Shown here one piece after another: positions 1 to 9,740 of a DNA stretch of 64,000 nucleotides. The DNA comes from Chloroherpeton thalassium ATCC 35110. Its GTDB lineage: Bacteria > Bacteroidota > Chlorobiia > Chlorobiales > Chloroherpetonaceae. The position numbers and the translations under genes are program-made. The notes below the pieces were generated by a model. The model ran no database searches, was not told the origin of the DNA, and saw nothing but the letters and a program-made list of their open reading frames with translations. The DNA lies in NCBI RefSeq assembly GCF_000020525.1, contig NC_011026.1, positions 1,718,001 to 1,782,000 on the forward strand, written 5' to 3'. Numbering within the stretch: position 1 is the first letter of the stretch; each line of letters begins with the position of its first letter.

Positions 1-724
1 TTAAAAAATCAACAATTTCGGTAAGCTCTTCTTTTGCTTCTTCAACGCCAGCCACATCTTCAAACGTAACTTTTGTGTCGAATTCCGTGATCATTTTTGC
101 GCGGCTTCGCCCAAAATTAAAAATATTGCGAGCCGAGCCATTTTGGTTCGTCATTCGGCGCATGATAAAAAAGTAGACCACGCCGAGCAGTAGCCAAGGG
201 CCAAAGACGATCAGAAGATTGAACAAGCCATCGCTCGATTCTTCCACTTCGCAGCGAACACCTTTTTCGACGAGTTCATCAGCCATGGCGCTGCTGAATT
301 CGGGGAGGCGAACCATAAATTGATCGCGCTTTTTCGCGGTTTTATCAACCAGCTCGAGCCGCTCATATTTTTTTAATTCACCATAAAGCACGCTGGAGCC
401 GTCTGTGCTTTTTTCAACACGGCACGATTCAATCAAATTGCTTGAAAGCAAGCGTTTGTACTCGTTGTAGGTGATTTCGGGTTCGGCATCGGGGCTAAAA
501 AGCTTTTGTAACATGACGAAGGTAATCAAAACCATCATGCTGTAAAGCAAAATCCGAATGGTTCGTTTGAAATTGTCTTCGTTTTGGGGGCCGCCACCGG
601 AGCCAAAATCTCCAAAAGGCGATCCGTCATCATCCATTGGCTTGAATCGATTTCGTATATCTTGTTTCCGCGTCGGGCGGCTTTTCGGTTTTTTGTTTTG
701 TTCGTTTTGATGGTTCTCCGACAT
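1..724 (-). CDS. ftsH: ATP-dependent zinc metalloprotease FtsH (N-terminal part, cut by window edge)
   Basis: Membrane-anchored AAA+ protease that degrades misfolded and short-lived membrane and cytosolic proteins. Reading from ATG 724, 241 codons are open to the edge. There is a hydrophilic, basic N-terminus of about 55 residues, a first membrane helix at about 57-74, a periplasmic segment at 75-165, a second helix at about 167-187, and then the FEDVAGVEEAKEEL signature (221-234) that opens the AAA domain. Walker A and the HEXXH zinc site lie beyond the edge. An AAAGGAAG Shine-Dalgarno lies just before the ATG. It sits 19 nt after hpt in the same direction, a common bacterial hpt-ftsH arrangement. 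The N-terminal extension before the first helix is longer than in E. coli FtsH. Confidence 0.95.
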   Translation of the reverse strand, partial: MSENHQNEQNKKPKSRPTRKQDIRNRFKPMDDDGSPFGDFGSGGGPQNEDNFKRTIRILLYSMMVLITFVMLQKLFSPDAEPEITYNEYKRLLSSNLIESCRVEKSTDGSSVLYGELKKYERLELVDKTAKKRDQFMVRLPEFSSAMADELVEKGVRCEVEESSDGLFNLLIVFGPWLLLGVVYFFIMRRMTNQNGSARNIFNFGRSRAKMITEFDTKVTFEDVAGVEEAKEELTEIVDFL

Positions 725-743
725 ACTTCCTTTCGTTAAGCGA

Positions 744-1316
744 TCATTTCCCTGTTTGAATGGGATGTGAATCTACAAGCTGGTAAATGGCAGGTAAATT
801 GCGTTTTAACTGCTTGTAGTCTAAACCATAGCCGATGACAAATTGTTTCGGTATCCGAAATCCAACATAATCAATGATGAAGTCCAAATCAGCAACCGAC
901 TCTTTGAAGAGCAGCGCGCAAAAGCGAAGGCTTTTTGGGCTATGCGCCAAAATGGCTTCACGAATATAGCTAACGGAAAGTCCAGAATCCACAATATCCT
1001 CAACAACAATGACATCGCGGCCTGCCAATTTCGTATCGACGGACTTCAATAACTGCACTTGGCCGGCGCTGGCTTTTTCCTTTCCATAGCTGGAGAGCTT
1101 ATAAAAATCAATTTCCAGATCAACGCCTTGAATTTGGCGAATCAGGTCGCCCATGAAAATGAATGCGCCGTTTAAAACGCCCACAAAAATGGGGCTTTTT
1201 CCAGCATAATCTTTTTCAATTTCAAGCGCCATTTGGCGAACACGCGACTGAATTTCAGATTCGGAGAAAAGAAGCTGAAATGGCTCATCTCCGATCCAAA
1301 TAATTTCTTCCGGCAT
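744..1316 (-). CDS. hpt: Hypoxanthine phosphoribosyltransferase
   Basis: Purine salvage enzyme converting hypoxanthine (and often guanine) plus PRPP to IMP/GMP in the cytosol. The type I phosphoribosyltransferase PRPP loop VIVVEDIVDSGLS is at residues 102-114 and the C-terminal FVIGYGLDY motif at 159-167. The ATG at 1316 gives 190 residues, close to the usual length of about 180, and has a purine-rich GAGAAAGA just upstream. An in-frame GTG at 1355 would add 13 residues without a visible ribosome binding site. It lies directly upstream of ftsH (19-nt gap) and is probably co-transcribed with it. Confidence 0.95.
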   Translation of the reverse strand: MPEEIIWIGDEPFQLLFSESEIQSRVRQMALEIEKDYAGKSPIFVGVLNGAFIFMGDLIRQIQGVDLEIDFYKLSSYGKEKASAGQVQLLKSVDTKLAGRDVIVVEDIVDSGLSVSYIREAILAHSPKSLRFCALLFKESVADLDFIIDYVGFRIPKQFVIGYGLDYKQLKRNLPAIYQLVDSHPIQTGK

Positions 1317-1768
1317 TCTTTCTCGTGCTAAAGGCTGATTTTCTTTTCGAATCACAGTGGCTTATTGGCTTAACTAATTATGCGAAAAACAATTGCAGCT
1401 TTTTTCAAAAGACTTATAATATAAGTATTTCTGGTCTCAAATGAGCGACCGAATCAAATCGGATTTCATAAAAAATAGTTTTTTACTTACTTTTTTTCTC
1501 GATGTGTTAATCAAAAACGGATTTCTCAAAAAAGCCAGTTGCGCTAAAATCAATGTATCTTTTGCGATCGGGTAAGTGCTCTGTTCATTTTTAGGTTAAG
1601 CGAACTGAAGCGTTTCTGCAAAGTTTCATTTCTAAAAACACGCGCGCGATGCCAATTAGCGCAAGTGCTATTATTTATCGTGTGATAATGGAAAAGGTAA
1701 AGTTGGCTATTGCGGGCGTTGATAAGGGTAGTAAAGTATTGTTCCGAAAATCCACAGGTTGTGGTGGT
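1317..1768. other. Intergenic region upstream of hpt
   Basis: No convincing gene. Short open frames here have no homology that I recognise and no ribosome binding site. The region holds an A/T-rich stretch with a 15-nt palindrome at 1412-1426 (listed separately), which may be part of the hpt-ftsH promoter. Confidence 0.5.
1412..1426. promoter_or_regulatory. 15-nt A/T-rich palindrome, possible operator or promoter element
   Basis: ACTTATA and TATAAGT form perfect 7-nt arms around a single central base. It lies about 95 nt upstream of the ATG of hpt and contains TATAAT-like hexamers on both strands. An operator or a -10 region is plausible, but A/T-rich palindromes of this size also arise by chance. 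Confidence 0.3.
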
Positions 1769-2137
1769 TTAGCGAAGAAGCCTTTCTTCTGCTGCAGCTC
1801 TATCTTGCGCCACAAACACATCCATTCCACGATTCACCGCGCATAGCTCCAAGAACTTCACTTTGTCTAAATTTTTCTGCTGATTGGTCATCACCGCCAT
1901 CTTTTTAAATGGTGTATAATGGCGCTCGAAAAATAGTCGCACCAAATAATAAATGTCCGTGTTCGTCAAGTTCAAATCGGCAGCTTCGATGGTTAGCAGC
2001 ACCAAATTTCCTGAGGGTTTTGGCATTTGTTCCAGCAGGTTGTTCAGTTCTTGCAAGCAGTCATCATAGAAAACTTCCCCTGAAACGGCGATGTCCCAAA
2101 ATCCTTTTTCTTCATTCCACTGCGTTTTCAGTTCCAT
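1769..2137 (-). CDS. Conserved-looking small protein, possibly STAS/SpoIIAA-like
   Basis: A 122-residue soluble protein with an ATG start preceded by AAGGGG at good spacing. There is no signal peptide or membrane segment. The pattern (an N-terminal strand with GFWDIAVSGEV, alternating strands such as LVLLTIEAADLNLT, helices and a late MAVMTNQQ strand) resembles the alpha/beta STAS or SpoIIAA-like fold of unknown-function proteins in this group. That is a fold-level impression from the sequence only. It is isolated: more than 400 nt separate it from hpt, and the upstream ABC exporter gene ends 112 nt before its start. Function unknown. Confidence 0.65.
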   Translation of the reverse strand: MELKTQWNEEKGFWDIAVSGEVFYDDCLQELNNLLEQMPKPSGNLVLLTIEAADLNLTNTDIYYLVRLFFERHYTPFKKMAVMTNQQKNLDKVKFLELCAVNRGMDVFVAQDRAAAEERLLR

Positions 2138-2249
2138 TTTTACCCCTTATTCAGAATTATTAAGCATAGTAAGTTCTGTTATTCTTATCGATAAAACTTT
2201 AGGGTAAACCAAAGTTGAAAAATATCCATTCCTAAACTACAATGTTAAA

Positions 2250-4076
2250 TCATTCTAAATCAAACTGAATGGCTGAAAGCATTTTATAAAGGCCATCTTC
2301 TTTGGCCAAAAGTTCATGATGGGTGCCGATTTCGTGTACTTCGCCATCTTTAAGCACGACAATTTTTTCGACATCGCGAACCGTAGAAAGCCGATGCGCA
2401 ATGATAAACGACGTGCGCCCTTTCATGAGATTTTCCAGCGCTGCTTGTACCAATCGCTCCGATTCGGAATCGAGTGAGCTGGTGGCTTCGTCCAGGAGCA
2501 AAATCGACGGATTGCTTAAAATGGCGCGGGCAATTGCAATTCGCTGGCGCTGTCCACCGGAAAGCTTCACGCCGCGTTCGCCCACGAATGTGTTGTAGCC
2601 ATCGGGAAAGCGGGAAATAAACTCATCGGCGTGGGCTTTTTTGGCAGCGTCTAAAATTTCTTCATCGCTGGCGCCCGGTTTTCCATAAGCGATATTTTCC
2701 CGAATGCTCCCGCCAAAAAGAATAATGTCTTGCGGAACAATGGCCATTTGATTGCGCAGCGCCGTTAGTGGATAATCCAAAATGTTTTTTCCATCAACAA
2801 TAATTTCGCCTGCGTTGGGTTCGTAGAAGCGTTGCAATAGCGAAACCAGCGTCGATTTTCCCGCGCCACTTGGTCCAACCAGCGCCACCCGTTCGCCTGC
2901 GTTTACTTCGAAAGAAATGTTTTTCAAAACGGGCACATCGTTTCGAGATGGATAACGAAACGACACGTTTTTAAATGCAACAGCGCCTGAAATTTTAAAT
3001 GAACGAAGTGCTTCGCGGCTGCTATGTTCGAGCGAAACGGGCTCTGTTTTCTCGCGCAAAATCTCGCGGATGCGCTCCGTTGCGCCGATGGCTTTTTGCA
3101 ATTGGCTGTATAGGTCGGCGAAGCTGCCCATCGCCGCGCCGATAAAAGTGGTGTAAAGCAAAAACGAAGTCAAATCGCCGATGCTCATTTCGCCTTGCTG
3201 CACAAACCGCGCGCCGCTCCAAAGCACAATCACAATGGAACTGAAAAGTCCGAAAATCAGAAAAGAGATAAACGCGCCGCGATATTTGGCCACGCGCAAA
3301 ATTGTGGAGATGTATTTTTGGAGGCCGGTGTTGTATCGGCGAATTTCGTAGCCTTCATTTGCAAACGCTTTGACATTCATCACGCCTTGCAGCGTTTCTT
3401 CGACTACGATGTTGGCGTCGGCCAGGCGATCTTGGGCTTCTCGCGACATGGTTCTAATTTTTCGTCCAATTATCACCGAAACAAGCGCCATCAACGGAAA
3501 AACAGACAACATGATGAGCGTTAGCTTCCACGACATGGTGCCGATTAAAATCAAGCCACCAATCATAATGGTAAGTTGGCGCAAAAGCTGCGAGAGCGAA
3601 ATGGCCAGCGTGTCTTGTATTTGGGTTAAATCGGCGGAAATGCGGCTGGTGAGTTCGCCAACGCGCCGATGCGCAAAAAATGCCATGGGCAACCTGACAA
3701 GTTGAGCGTAGGTTTCGCGGCGAATATCCGCCAACGAGCGTTCGCTAACTTCAACGAACAAAACCGATTGAAAAAATGAAAAAAACGCTTGCAGCAAAAG
3801 TGAAAGAAGAAGTAAAATTGTCAGGTTATCAATGCTGCCAAGCCAACCTTCGTGTTTGCCAGAAAGCGCGCTATCTAAAAGCTCGCCGGTGACGTAAGGA
3901 AAGATAAGTCCAAGCAAGCTGGACACGCCCATCGTGATCAGCGCAAAGAAAAACTTGGTTTTATAGGGCAAAATATATTTGAAAAGCTCGCCGGCTTCAT
4001 CCAAAAATTTTTTGTTCAGCTTGATTCGTTTTACATCGGCTTCCGCGACTTCATCTGTGATGGCTCGTTTGGGCAT
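2250..4076 (-). CDS. ABC exporter half-transporter, MsbA/BmrA-like (fused TMD-NBD)
   Basis: Homodimeric exporter of the type that moves lipids, lipid A precursors or drugs across the inner membrane. From ATG 4076 it has 608 residues. The six-helix transmembrane domain (about 35-330) precedes a complete nucleotide-binding domain with Walker A GPSGAGKST (about 401-409), the LSGGQ signature (about 505-509), Walker B ILLLDEA (about 525-531) and an H-loop histidine at about 561. An in-frame TTG at 4118 would add 14 residues. Neither start has a clear Shine-Dalgarno, and I prefer the ATG. The substrate cannot be told from sequence; no lipid A biosynthesis gene is adjacent. Confidence 0.9.
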   Translation of the reverse strand: MPKRAITDEVAEADVKRIKLNKKFLDEAGELFKYILPYKTKFFFALITMGVSSLLGLIFPYVTGELLDSALSGKHEGWLGSIDNLTILLLLSLLLQAFFSFFQSVLFVEVSERSLADIRRETYAQLVRLPMAFFAHRRVGELTSRISADLTQIQDTLAISLSQLLRQLTIMIGGLILIGTMSWKLTLIMLSVFPLMALVSVIIGRKIRTMSREAQDRLADANIVVEETLQGVMNVKAFANEGYEIRRYNTGLQKYISTILRVAKYRGAFISFLIFGLFSSIVIVLWSGARFVQQGEMSIGDLTSFLLYTTFIGAAMGSFADLYSQLQKAIGATERIREILREKTEPVSLEHSSREALRSFKISGAVAFKNVSFRYPSRNDVPVLKNISFEVNAGERVALVGPSGAGKSTLVSLLQRFYEPNAGEIIVDGKNILDYPLTALRNQMAIVPQDIILFGGSIRENIAYGKPGASDEEILDAAKKAHADEFISRFPDGYNTFVGERGVKLSGGQRQRIAIARAILSNPSILLLDEATSSLDSESERLVQAALENLMKGRTSFIIAHRLSTVRDVEKIVVLKDGEVHEIGTHHELLAKEDGLYKMLSAIQFDLE

Positions 4077-4366
4077 AAAAGCGTGAAAATTTTTTTGATA
4101 ATGGATGTGGCGTATCAAAACAGGGAGCTGCCATTCTAAAATTCCGCTTAACCAAAATAATTGTTTTGCTGATGGAAACGGGCGTTTGATTCATGGCTTG
4201 TGCGCGTTCAGGCAGTTGATAATGGAAAGCGTTCGCCAAGCGCCTTGTTTTATTCCTGCCATGAAGCCTATATTCCTGCCGTTTTCAAGAAAATAGCGCT
4301 CACTGGAATTTTAAAAGAATGGCTTAAAAAACAGCAATTTTTTAATCAAAAAAGCGGATTTCGTTC

Positions 4367-7300
4367 ATGAAGTTACGGGTAATCGTTCAGCGGCTTTTCG
4401 TCGGTTTATTTTTTCTTTTGGCAGTGAGCTTCAGTCGAAGCGCGTCGGCGCAGCCCGAAGCCTATAACCACCCGGAACTGGAATGGCGAACCATCACAAC
4501 GCCACATTTCACGGTTAGCTACCACGAGGGCGCAGAGCGTTCGGCGCGCGTGGCTGCAAACATCGCCGAAGATGTTTATGGACCAATTACTTCGCTGTAT
4601 AATCACGACCCGGGCGTGGTTAATATCATTATCAAAGACACGGACGATTACTCCAACGGCGGCGCCTATTTTTTTGAGAATAAGATTGAAATTTGGGCGC
4701 CGGCGCTTGAATTTCCAATGCGTGGCCAGCACAATTGGTTGCGGAACGTCATCACGCACGAATACACCCATATCGTAACGCTCACCGCTGCCATGAAGTT
4801 TGGCACCACTTTTCCCGCCGGTTATTTGCAAATTTTTGGCTATGAGCAGGTTCGCCGCCCCGATGTGCTGTATGGATTTCCAAATGTGCTGGTTTCTTAT
4901 CCGGTTGCTGGCATTAGTTTTCCGTTTTGGCTGGCTGAAGGCGTTGCGCAATATCAGCGACCTGAATTTCGTTACGACACGTGGGATTCTCACCGCGACA
5001 TGATCCTTCGCGCGCTTGTCCTCGACGACAAGCTCTTCGATTTGCCCGCCCTCTCGAATTACGCCTCTAAAAAAGGCATCGAGTATGAATTTACTTACAA
5101 TTCCGGCTACGCGCTCACGCATTACCTTGCCGCCAAATACGGCGAAGACAAGCTGGACTCGCTTTGCAAAACACTGGCCGACCTCACCGTGCTGGATGCG
5201 AGCGACGCGCTCGAGATCGTTTATGAAAAACCGGCTGAGGCGATTTATCAAGAGTGGAAAAATGATTTGAAGCAAGATTATCTGGCGCGGACGCAAAAAG
5301 TGCGGGCGAATTTGCAGGAAGGCCGCGTGGTCGCAAAGGTCGGCTACTTGAACACCAATCCGTTGTTTTCTGCTGATGGCAAATCGCTATTTTATACGTC
5401 CAATCTTGGCGCGGACTTCAGCGCTCAGTCGCTTGTGATGAGCGATGTGGAAAAAGACTCCATTTTTTCCAAAACGACCGCATCTTCAAACGCGCTTCAT
5501 AAAACCACGCTCGCCGAATTGCCCGTCGATGTGCACGCCGGCGGAACTTGCAAAGTTTGCGGGCATCATTTTAGCCCAAATCGCGATGTGCTAAACGGCG
5601 GGGTTGGCTCGCGGCTTCAGCTTTCGGCGGATGGCAACACGCTGTTTTATTCGAAGTACACGGGCACTTCGTTTAAAATTCAGAAGTTCAACGACCTTTT
5701 TACGTTCGACCTTGAAAAGAAAGAAGAAACTCGCCTCACATATCAGCAGCGTTTGGAAACGCCGGTATTTTCTCCCGATGGAAAGCGCTTCGTTGCCCGA
5801 ACCGAAAAAGATGGAACGGCGAATTTGATAGAAGGCCTGTTCAGCGCCGATACGGCGGCGCAGCATTTGCAAAAACTGACGCAATACGAAAATGGCGAAC
5901 AGGTTTTTACACCGGTTTACAGCGCCGATGGTTCGCGGATTTTCTTTGCGCTTGGCGTTCGCAACCAACGACGCTTGATGCAGCTTGTCCGAAAAACTGG
6001 CGAAGTGAAGCCGCTCTTCGACGCCACCGAATCCCAAAATGCTGAGCTGCCCGTCGATGATCGCGATCCAGCGCTCAGCCCCGATGGGCATTTTCTTTAT
6101 TTCGCGAGCGATCGTTCAGGCATTTTCAATATTTATCGCTTGAATTTTGAAACCGGAAAAACCGAGCAATTGACAAATGTACTCGGCGGCGCGTTCATGC
6201 CGTCGGTGGATTCGGCAGGACATTTGGCCTATGCGACGTTTACTTCGGATGGCTACAAAATCGCCGTGATGAACGCGCCCAAACCGCTTGAACAGGCTGA
6301 TGCAAATTATGTGGCCAGAAATCCCGTTCGGCCTTTCGGCGAACCGCAGCATCGCCTGAGCCCGAGCACGGAGACTTTGCCAAGCGAGCCCGCTTTGCCG
6401 CTGATGGCGGATCGCTCGGAACCGCAGCGACTTTCGCGCTACGACGACACAGCGCTAAAAGAGTATCCCGAAAAAGAATACGAGATGATTTTTTCCTCGC
6501 CGCTCGTTATGCCGATTGTTCGCTTCGACGCGTATGCGAAATCGCAAGGCAGTTTTTTGAAAGATGCGTGGCGTGCGGCAAAGTTTGGCGCGGCGGTTTT
6601 TTCGCAAGAAGCGTTGGGAAAGCTGAGCATCGGTGGCGCGCTGACAATCGCGCCCGGCTCAAGTGTTTCAGGCGGTGCTTCGGGTGTTGCGGGGCTTTTT
6701 GAACTCGAGCGCGACGCCTTTCTCTCGCTGGAATACAGCGACCAGAACATTTTGCCTGCAGCGATGCTTCCAAAACTGACGCTCGATATTTATCACCAAA
6801 CGCGCAACGTGGAGAACGCTGGCACATTCAAAGAAGGCATCGATAGCACCACATTCAATGTTTTTTACAAACTCACCGAGTATGATCTGTCATTGGATTT
6901 TCGCGTTCCGATGGAGCATTGGTTGTTTCAGGCCAGCCAGTTTCGCCTAACGGGCATTTATAGCACGTATTCTTCCAAAATCGGCGCGTTTTTTTGGGAG
7001 CCACTTGGCCAAACCGTTACGGCGTCTTCGGACGATTATTTTATCGGAAAAGCCGTTTCGTTTTTGTGGAAAATGGATTTGCGAGCACGAACAGCCGATC
7101 GTGCGATTAACCCAATTGGGTTTCGATCCGCGATTCGCTTCGATTACGAAAGCAGCAAATTGCAAGATGATGTGGAACTGACAGACGCCGGCACGGTAAT
7201 TCCGGCGTATAAAACCTACAATATTCCGCGTCTCACCGCCGATTTGCATTTCAACCTGCCAATGCCGATTCGCAAGCACACCTTCAACGTGCGTTCTTAC

Positions 7301-7810
7301 TCAGCGCTGAATTTCACAGGCGGCAACACGGATTTCTTTTTTCACAATTTCATTTCCGGCTTGCTCGGCATGAGAGGCTATGAATATTACGCCATTGGCG
7401 GCGAGAAGGCCACGTTCTTGCATGCTGAATACCGTTTCCCGCTTGTCGAAAACATCAATGTGCAGTTCTTGCAATTCTATTTCGATAAAGTTTATCTCTC
7501 CGGCTACTTTGATATGGGCGCAGCGTGGTCGGTGGGTGGAATGCCAAGCGTGGAAAATTGGCGCAAAGATGTTGGCCTGGAACTTCGCTTGGAAGCGCCG
7601 TCGTATTATGTGTTCCCAACGCGCGTTTTCTTAAGCGCAACCTACGGTTTGGATAAGTTCAAGGTCGCGCTGCAAGATGAATTCTACACCAATGACGGTC
7701 GCGATTATGTCACTTACGGCGGTAGTTGGATGATTCACTTCGGAATGCTTTTTGAATTTGATCTATTGCTCGATGCGGCGAAACACAGTTTCCGAAGCAT
7801 CCTATATTAG
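4367..7810 (+). CDS. Exported zinc-peptidase / TolB-like propeller / Omp85-type barrel fusion protein
   Basis: A 1147-residue protein beginning with a signal peptide (about 1-28, ending SASA). Residues 40-300 form a gluzincin-like (peptidase MA type) domain with HEYTH at 131-135 and a downstream glutamate in FWLAEG (E191), the expected zinc ligands and base. Residues about 320-640 contain repeated LSADGNTLFYS/FSPDGKRF-type units of a TolB/PD40 beta-propeller. A CKVCGHH cluster at 395-401 interrupts the propeller and could bind a metal. The last 400 residues are beta-rich and carry the LLGMRGY segment of Omp85-family (bacterial surface antigen) barrels, ending in an aromatic residue. It is probably an outer-membrane protein with periplasmic peptidase and propeller domains. 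Substrate unknown. Confidence 0.8.
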   Translation: MKLRVIVQRLFVGLFFLLAVSFSRSASAQPEAYNHPELEWRTITTPHFTVSYHEGAERSARVAANIAEDVYGPITSLYNHDPGVVNIIIKDTDDYSNGGAYFFENKIEIWAPALEFPMRGQHNWLRNVITHEYTHIVTLTAAMKFGTTFPAGYLQIFGYEQVRRPDVLYGFPNVLVSYPVAGISFPFWLAEGVAQYQRPEFRYDTWDSHRDMILRALVLDDKLFDLPALSNYASKKGIEYEFTYNSGYALTHYLAAKYGEDKLDSLCKTLADLTVLDASDALEIVYEKPAEAIYQEWKNDLKQDYLARTQKVRANLQEGRVVAKVGYLNTNPLFSADGKSLFYTSNLGADFSAQSLVMSDVEKDSIFSKTTASSNALHKTTLAELPVDVHAGGTCKVCGHHFSPNRDVLNGGVGSRLQLSADGNTLFYSKYTGTSFKIQKFNDLFTFDLEKKEETRLTYQQRLETPVFSPDGKRFVARTEKDGTANLIEGLFSADTAAQHLQKLTQYENGEQVFTPVYSADGSRIFFALGVRNQRRLMQLVRKTGEVKPLFDATESQNAELPVDDRDPALSPDGHFLYFASDRSGIFNIYRLNFETGKTEQLTNVLGGAFMPSVDSAGHLAYATFTSDGYKIAVMNAPKPLEQADANYVARNPVRPFGEPQHRLSPSTETLPSEPALPLMADRSEPQRLSRYDDTALKEYPEKEYEMIFSSPLVMPIVRFDAYAKSQGSFLKDAWRAAKFGAAVFSQEALGKLSIGGALTIAPGSSVSGGASGVAGLFELERDAFLSLEYSDQNILPAAMLPKLTLDIYHQTRNVENAGTFKEGIDSTTFNVFYKLTEYDLSLDFRVPMEHWLFQASQFRLTGIYSTYSSKIGAFFWEPLGQTVTASSDDYFIGKAVSFLWKMDLRARTADRAINPIGFRSAIRFDYESSKLQDDVELTDAGTVIPAYKTYNIPRLTADLHFNLPMPIRKHTFNVRSYSALNFTGGNTDFFFHNFISGLLGMRGYEYYAIGGEKATFLHAEYRFPLVENINVQFLQFYFDKVYLSGYFDMGAAWSVGGMPSVENWRKDVGLELRLEAPSYYVFPTRVFLSATYGLDKFKVALQDEFYTNDGRDYVTYGGSWMIHFGMLFEFDLLLDAAKHSFRSILY

Positions 7811-8167
7811 TTTTCATCGCCATTGCCGGATTTCGTGGCCGGATTTATTCCAAAAATCGAAATCCGGTTTCCCGCTAAGCCGCTCTGAAACGGCCTCGAA
7901 ACGCAAAAACCCTAATAATTTCTTTTAATTAATAAGGGTATTTTTTACCTTATTAGATGTTTCTTTGATGTGGTTCTTTTGTCAAAATTTAAAAGGCAAA
8001 ATCAGCAGGTGGCAAAAAGTGTCTCTTGTTGATTTTTTTATTTTGGTCAAAACATCACTTTATGAATCGAAAGAAAAAAAATAGTTGGGAAGAGCGTATC
8101 GCGTTCCGAAGAATGCGGTGTCCATAGCGCTTATGTCTTTTTTAACCATCAGTAAGATTCGCTAAGG
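7811..8167. other. Intergenic region with weak hairpins upstream of speDE
   Basis: No gene seen. An imperfect hairpin at 7930-7955 (TAATAAGG and CCTTATTA arms with one bulged G) lies about 120 nt after the preceding stop. A second weak stem joins AAAATCA (7998-8004) to TGATTTT (8030-8036) and is followed by a T-run to 8039. Either could end transcription of the barrel protein gene or sit in the leader of the polyamine gene. Confidence 0.4.
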
Positions 8168-9484
8168 ATGTCAGGAAAATCGCTGGGAAAGCACATTTTA
8201 GTTGAATTTTACGACTGCACACCGGAAGTGCTCGATGATGTGATTCATATTGAGCGTTCCATGGTGAAAGCAGCCGAAATCGCCAATGCCACGATTATCA
8301 ACACCGGGTTTCATCATTTCTCACCCTATGGCGTTTCCGGTGTCGTCGTTATTCAAGAAAGTCATTTAACCATTCACACTTGGCCTGAGTACGGTTATGC
8401 CTCGGTGGATATTTTTTCGTGCGGAGATACGGTTGATCCGTGGGCAGCTTACACTTCGCTAAAAGAAGCGCTTGGCGCAAAAAGCGGTTCAACAATGGAA
8501 CTGCGGCGCGGCCAGGAAAAACTGCTGAACAAGCAATACAACATTCCAGTTTTTGGTGAGGAAACGCCTCAGCGCGAAATGCAATACTCGCCGCAATATG
8601 CCAGAAATATTTGGTTCACTGAAAAAGGTCACAACATTGCGCTTTCGTTGCGCCACACCGGCGATTTGCTTTATCGCAAGCGCTCGCCTTATCAGCGTGT
8701 TGAGATCTATGACACCTTCGCTTACGGCAAAATGCTCACCATCGACGGGCTGGTGATGTGTACCGAAAAAGATGAATATGTTTATCATGAGATGATTTCG
8801 CATGTGCCAATGCTCACGCATCCCAACCCAAAGCGTGTGTTGGTGATTGGCGGCGGCGACGGCGGAACGATTCGCGAGATTTTGCGTCACGAATCGCTTG
8901 AAGAAGTTGTCATGGTCGAAATTGACGGCGCTGTGGTCGAAGCTTGCCGCGAATTTTTACCGGCGATCGCCTCAGAATTTGAGAATCCCAAGCTCGACTT
9001 GCGCATCGAAGATGGCGTGAAGTATGTCATGGAATCGCCGGATAAATCATTCGATATTGTCATCGTGGATTCGTCCGACCCGGTTGGGCCAAACGAAGGG
9101 CTTTTTACGGAGGAATTTTACCGCAATGCGTATCGTATTTTGGCCGACGATGGCATCATGGTGACGCAGAGCGAGTCGCCAAGAATGAATGTGAGAACGT
9201 TCAAAGAGCTGTTCCATCTCTATAAAAAGATTTTCGGCATGGAAAATGTCTTTTGTTACTTGGCGTTCATTCCAACCTACACCTCCGGTATGTGGAGCTT
9301 TTCCTATTCAACCAAATGCAGCGCTCATCCTTTGAAAAACCTCGATCGTGAGCGTGCCGCTGAATTCAGCCGCGAGCAGCACTTGAAATATTATAACGAG
9401 GGTGTGCATCAAGGCGCTTTTGCTCTGCCGAATTTTGTCGTTGAGCTTTTGGAAGAAGACATCACGGTGGAACATACGTTATAG
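8168..9484 (+). CDS. speD-speE: Fused S-adenosylmethionine decarboxylase - spermidine synthase
   Basis: A 438-residue polypeptide joining two consecutive spermidine-pathway enzymes. Residues 1-115 are a SpeD/SpeH-type AdoMet decarboxylase. The self-cleavage site is E64-S65 ([17 protein letters not shown]), S65 would become the pyruvoyl group, and H70 and C85 match the processing and catalytic residues. Residues about 145-435 are a spermidine synthase: Y/F-rich N-terminal strands, the GGGDGG AdoMet loop (228-233), the acidic VEID strand (250-253) and the DSSDPVGP catalytic loop. Fusion would pass decarboxylated AdoMet directly to putrescine aminopropylation. No linker stop or frameshift is visible. 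It is monocistronic, followed by a strong terminator. Confidence 0.95.
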   Translation: MSGKSLGKHILVEFYDCTPEVLDDVIHIERSMVKAAEIANATIINTGFHHFSPYGVSGVVVIQESHLTIHTWPEYGYASVDIFSCGDTVDPWAAYTSLKEALGAKSGSTMELRRGQEKLLNKQYNIPVFGEETPQREMQYSPQYARNIWFTEKGHNIALSLRHTGDLLYRKRSPYQRVEIYDTFAYGKMLTIDGLVMCTEKDEYVYHEMISHVPMLTHPNPKRVLVIGGGDGGTIREILRHESLEEVVMVEIDGAVVEACREFLPAIASEFENPKLDLRIEDGVKYVMESPDKSFDIVIVDSSDPVGPNEGLFTEEFYRNAYRILADDGIMVTQSESPRMNVRTFKELFHLYKKIFGMENVFCYLAFIPTYTSGMWSFSYSTKCSAHPLKNLDRERAAEFSREQHLKYYNEGVHQGAFALPNFVVELLEEDITVEHTL

Positions 9485-9536
9485 CGCGTGGGCGTCGTTC
9501 ATACGAACGTCTTCATGTCAGCAGAAAATGAAATGG

Positions 9537-9566
9537 CTCCGGCTCAGGTCGGAGTTTTTTTTTTTC
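9537..9566 (+). terminator. Intrinsic terminator after speDE
   Basis: CTCCG (9537-9541) pairs with CGGAG (9550-9554) around an 8-nt loop, followed by a run of 12 T. It lies about 50 nt after the speDE stop. Confidence 0.85.
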
Positions 9567-9740
9567 TTGCAAAACGGACTTTTAGTTTGGGCGTTGTAGC
9601 CGTTTGCAGCGCCTTCAAGTTTGGTTTGAACTGGCTATATTGAGCGACAAGCGCTTTGCGACTCATCAAAATCGTTTCGGACAGCTTTAGTCAACGCGAT
9701 GCAAAACGCGCATTCATTTTTTAACCAAATCCTTGTTCGT

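Noticed and set aside
4406-5296. A 296-codon open frame on the minus strand inside the large peptidase-barrel gene
   Set aside because: It lies fully antisense to a well-supported gene with motifs in order. Its composition is Arg/Val/Ile-rich without any recognisable family or ribosome binding site, as expected of a codon-usage mirror.
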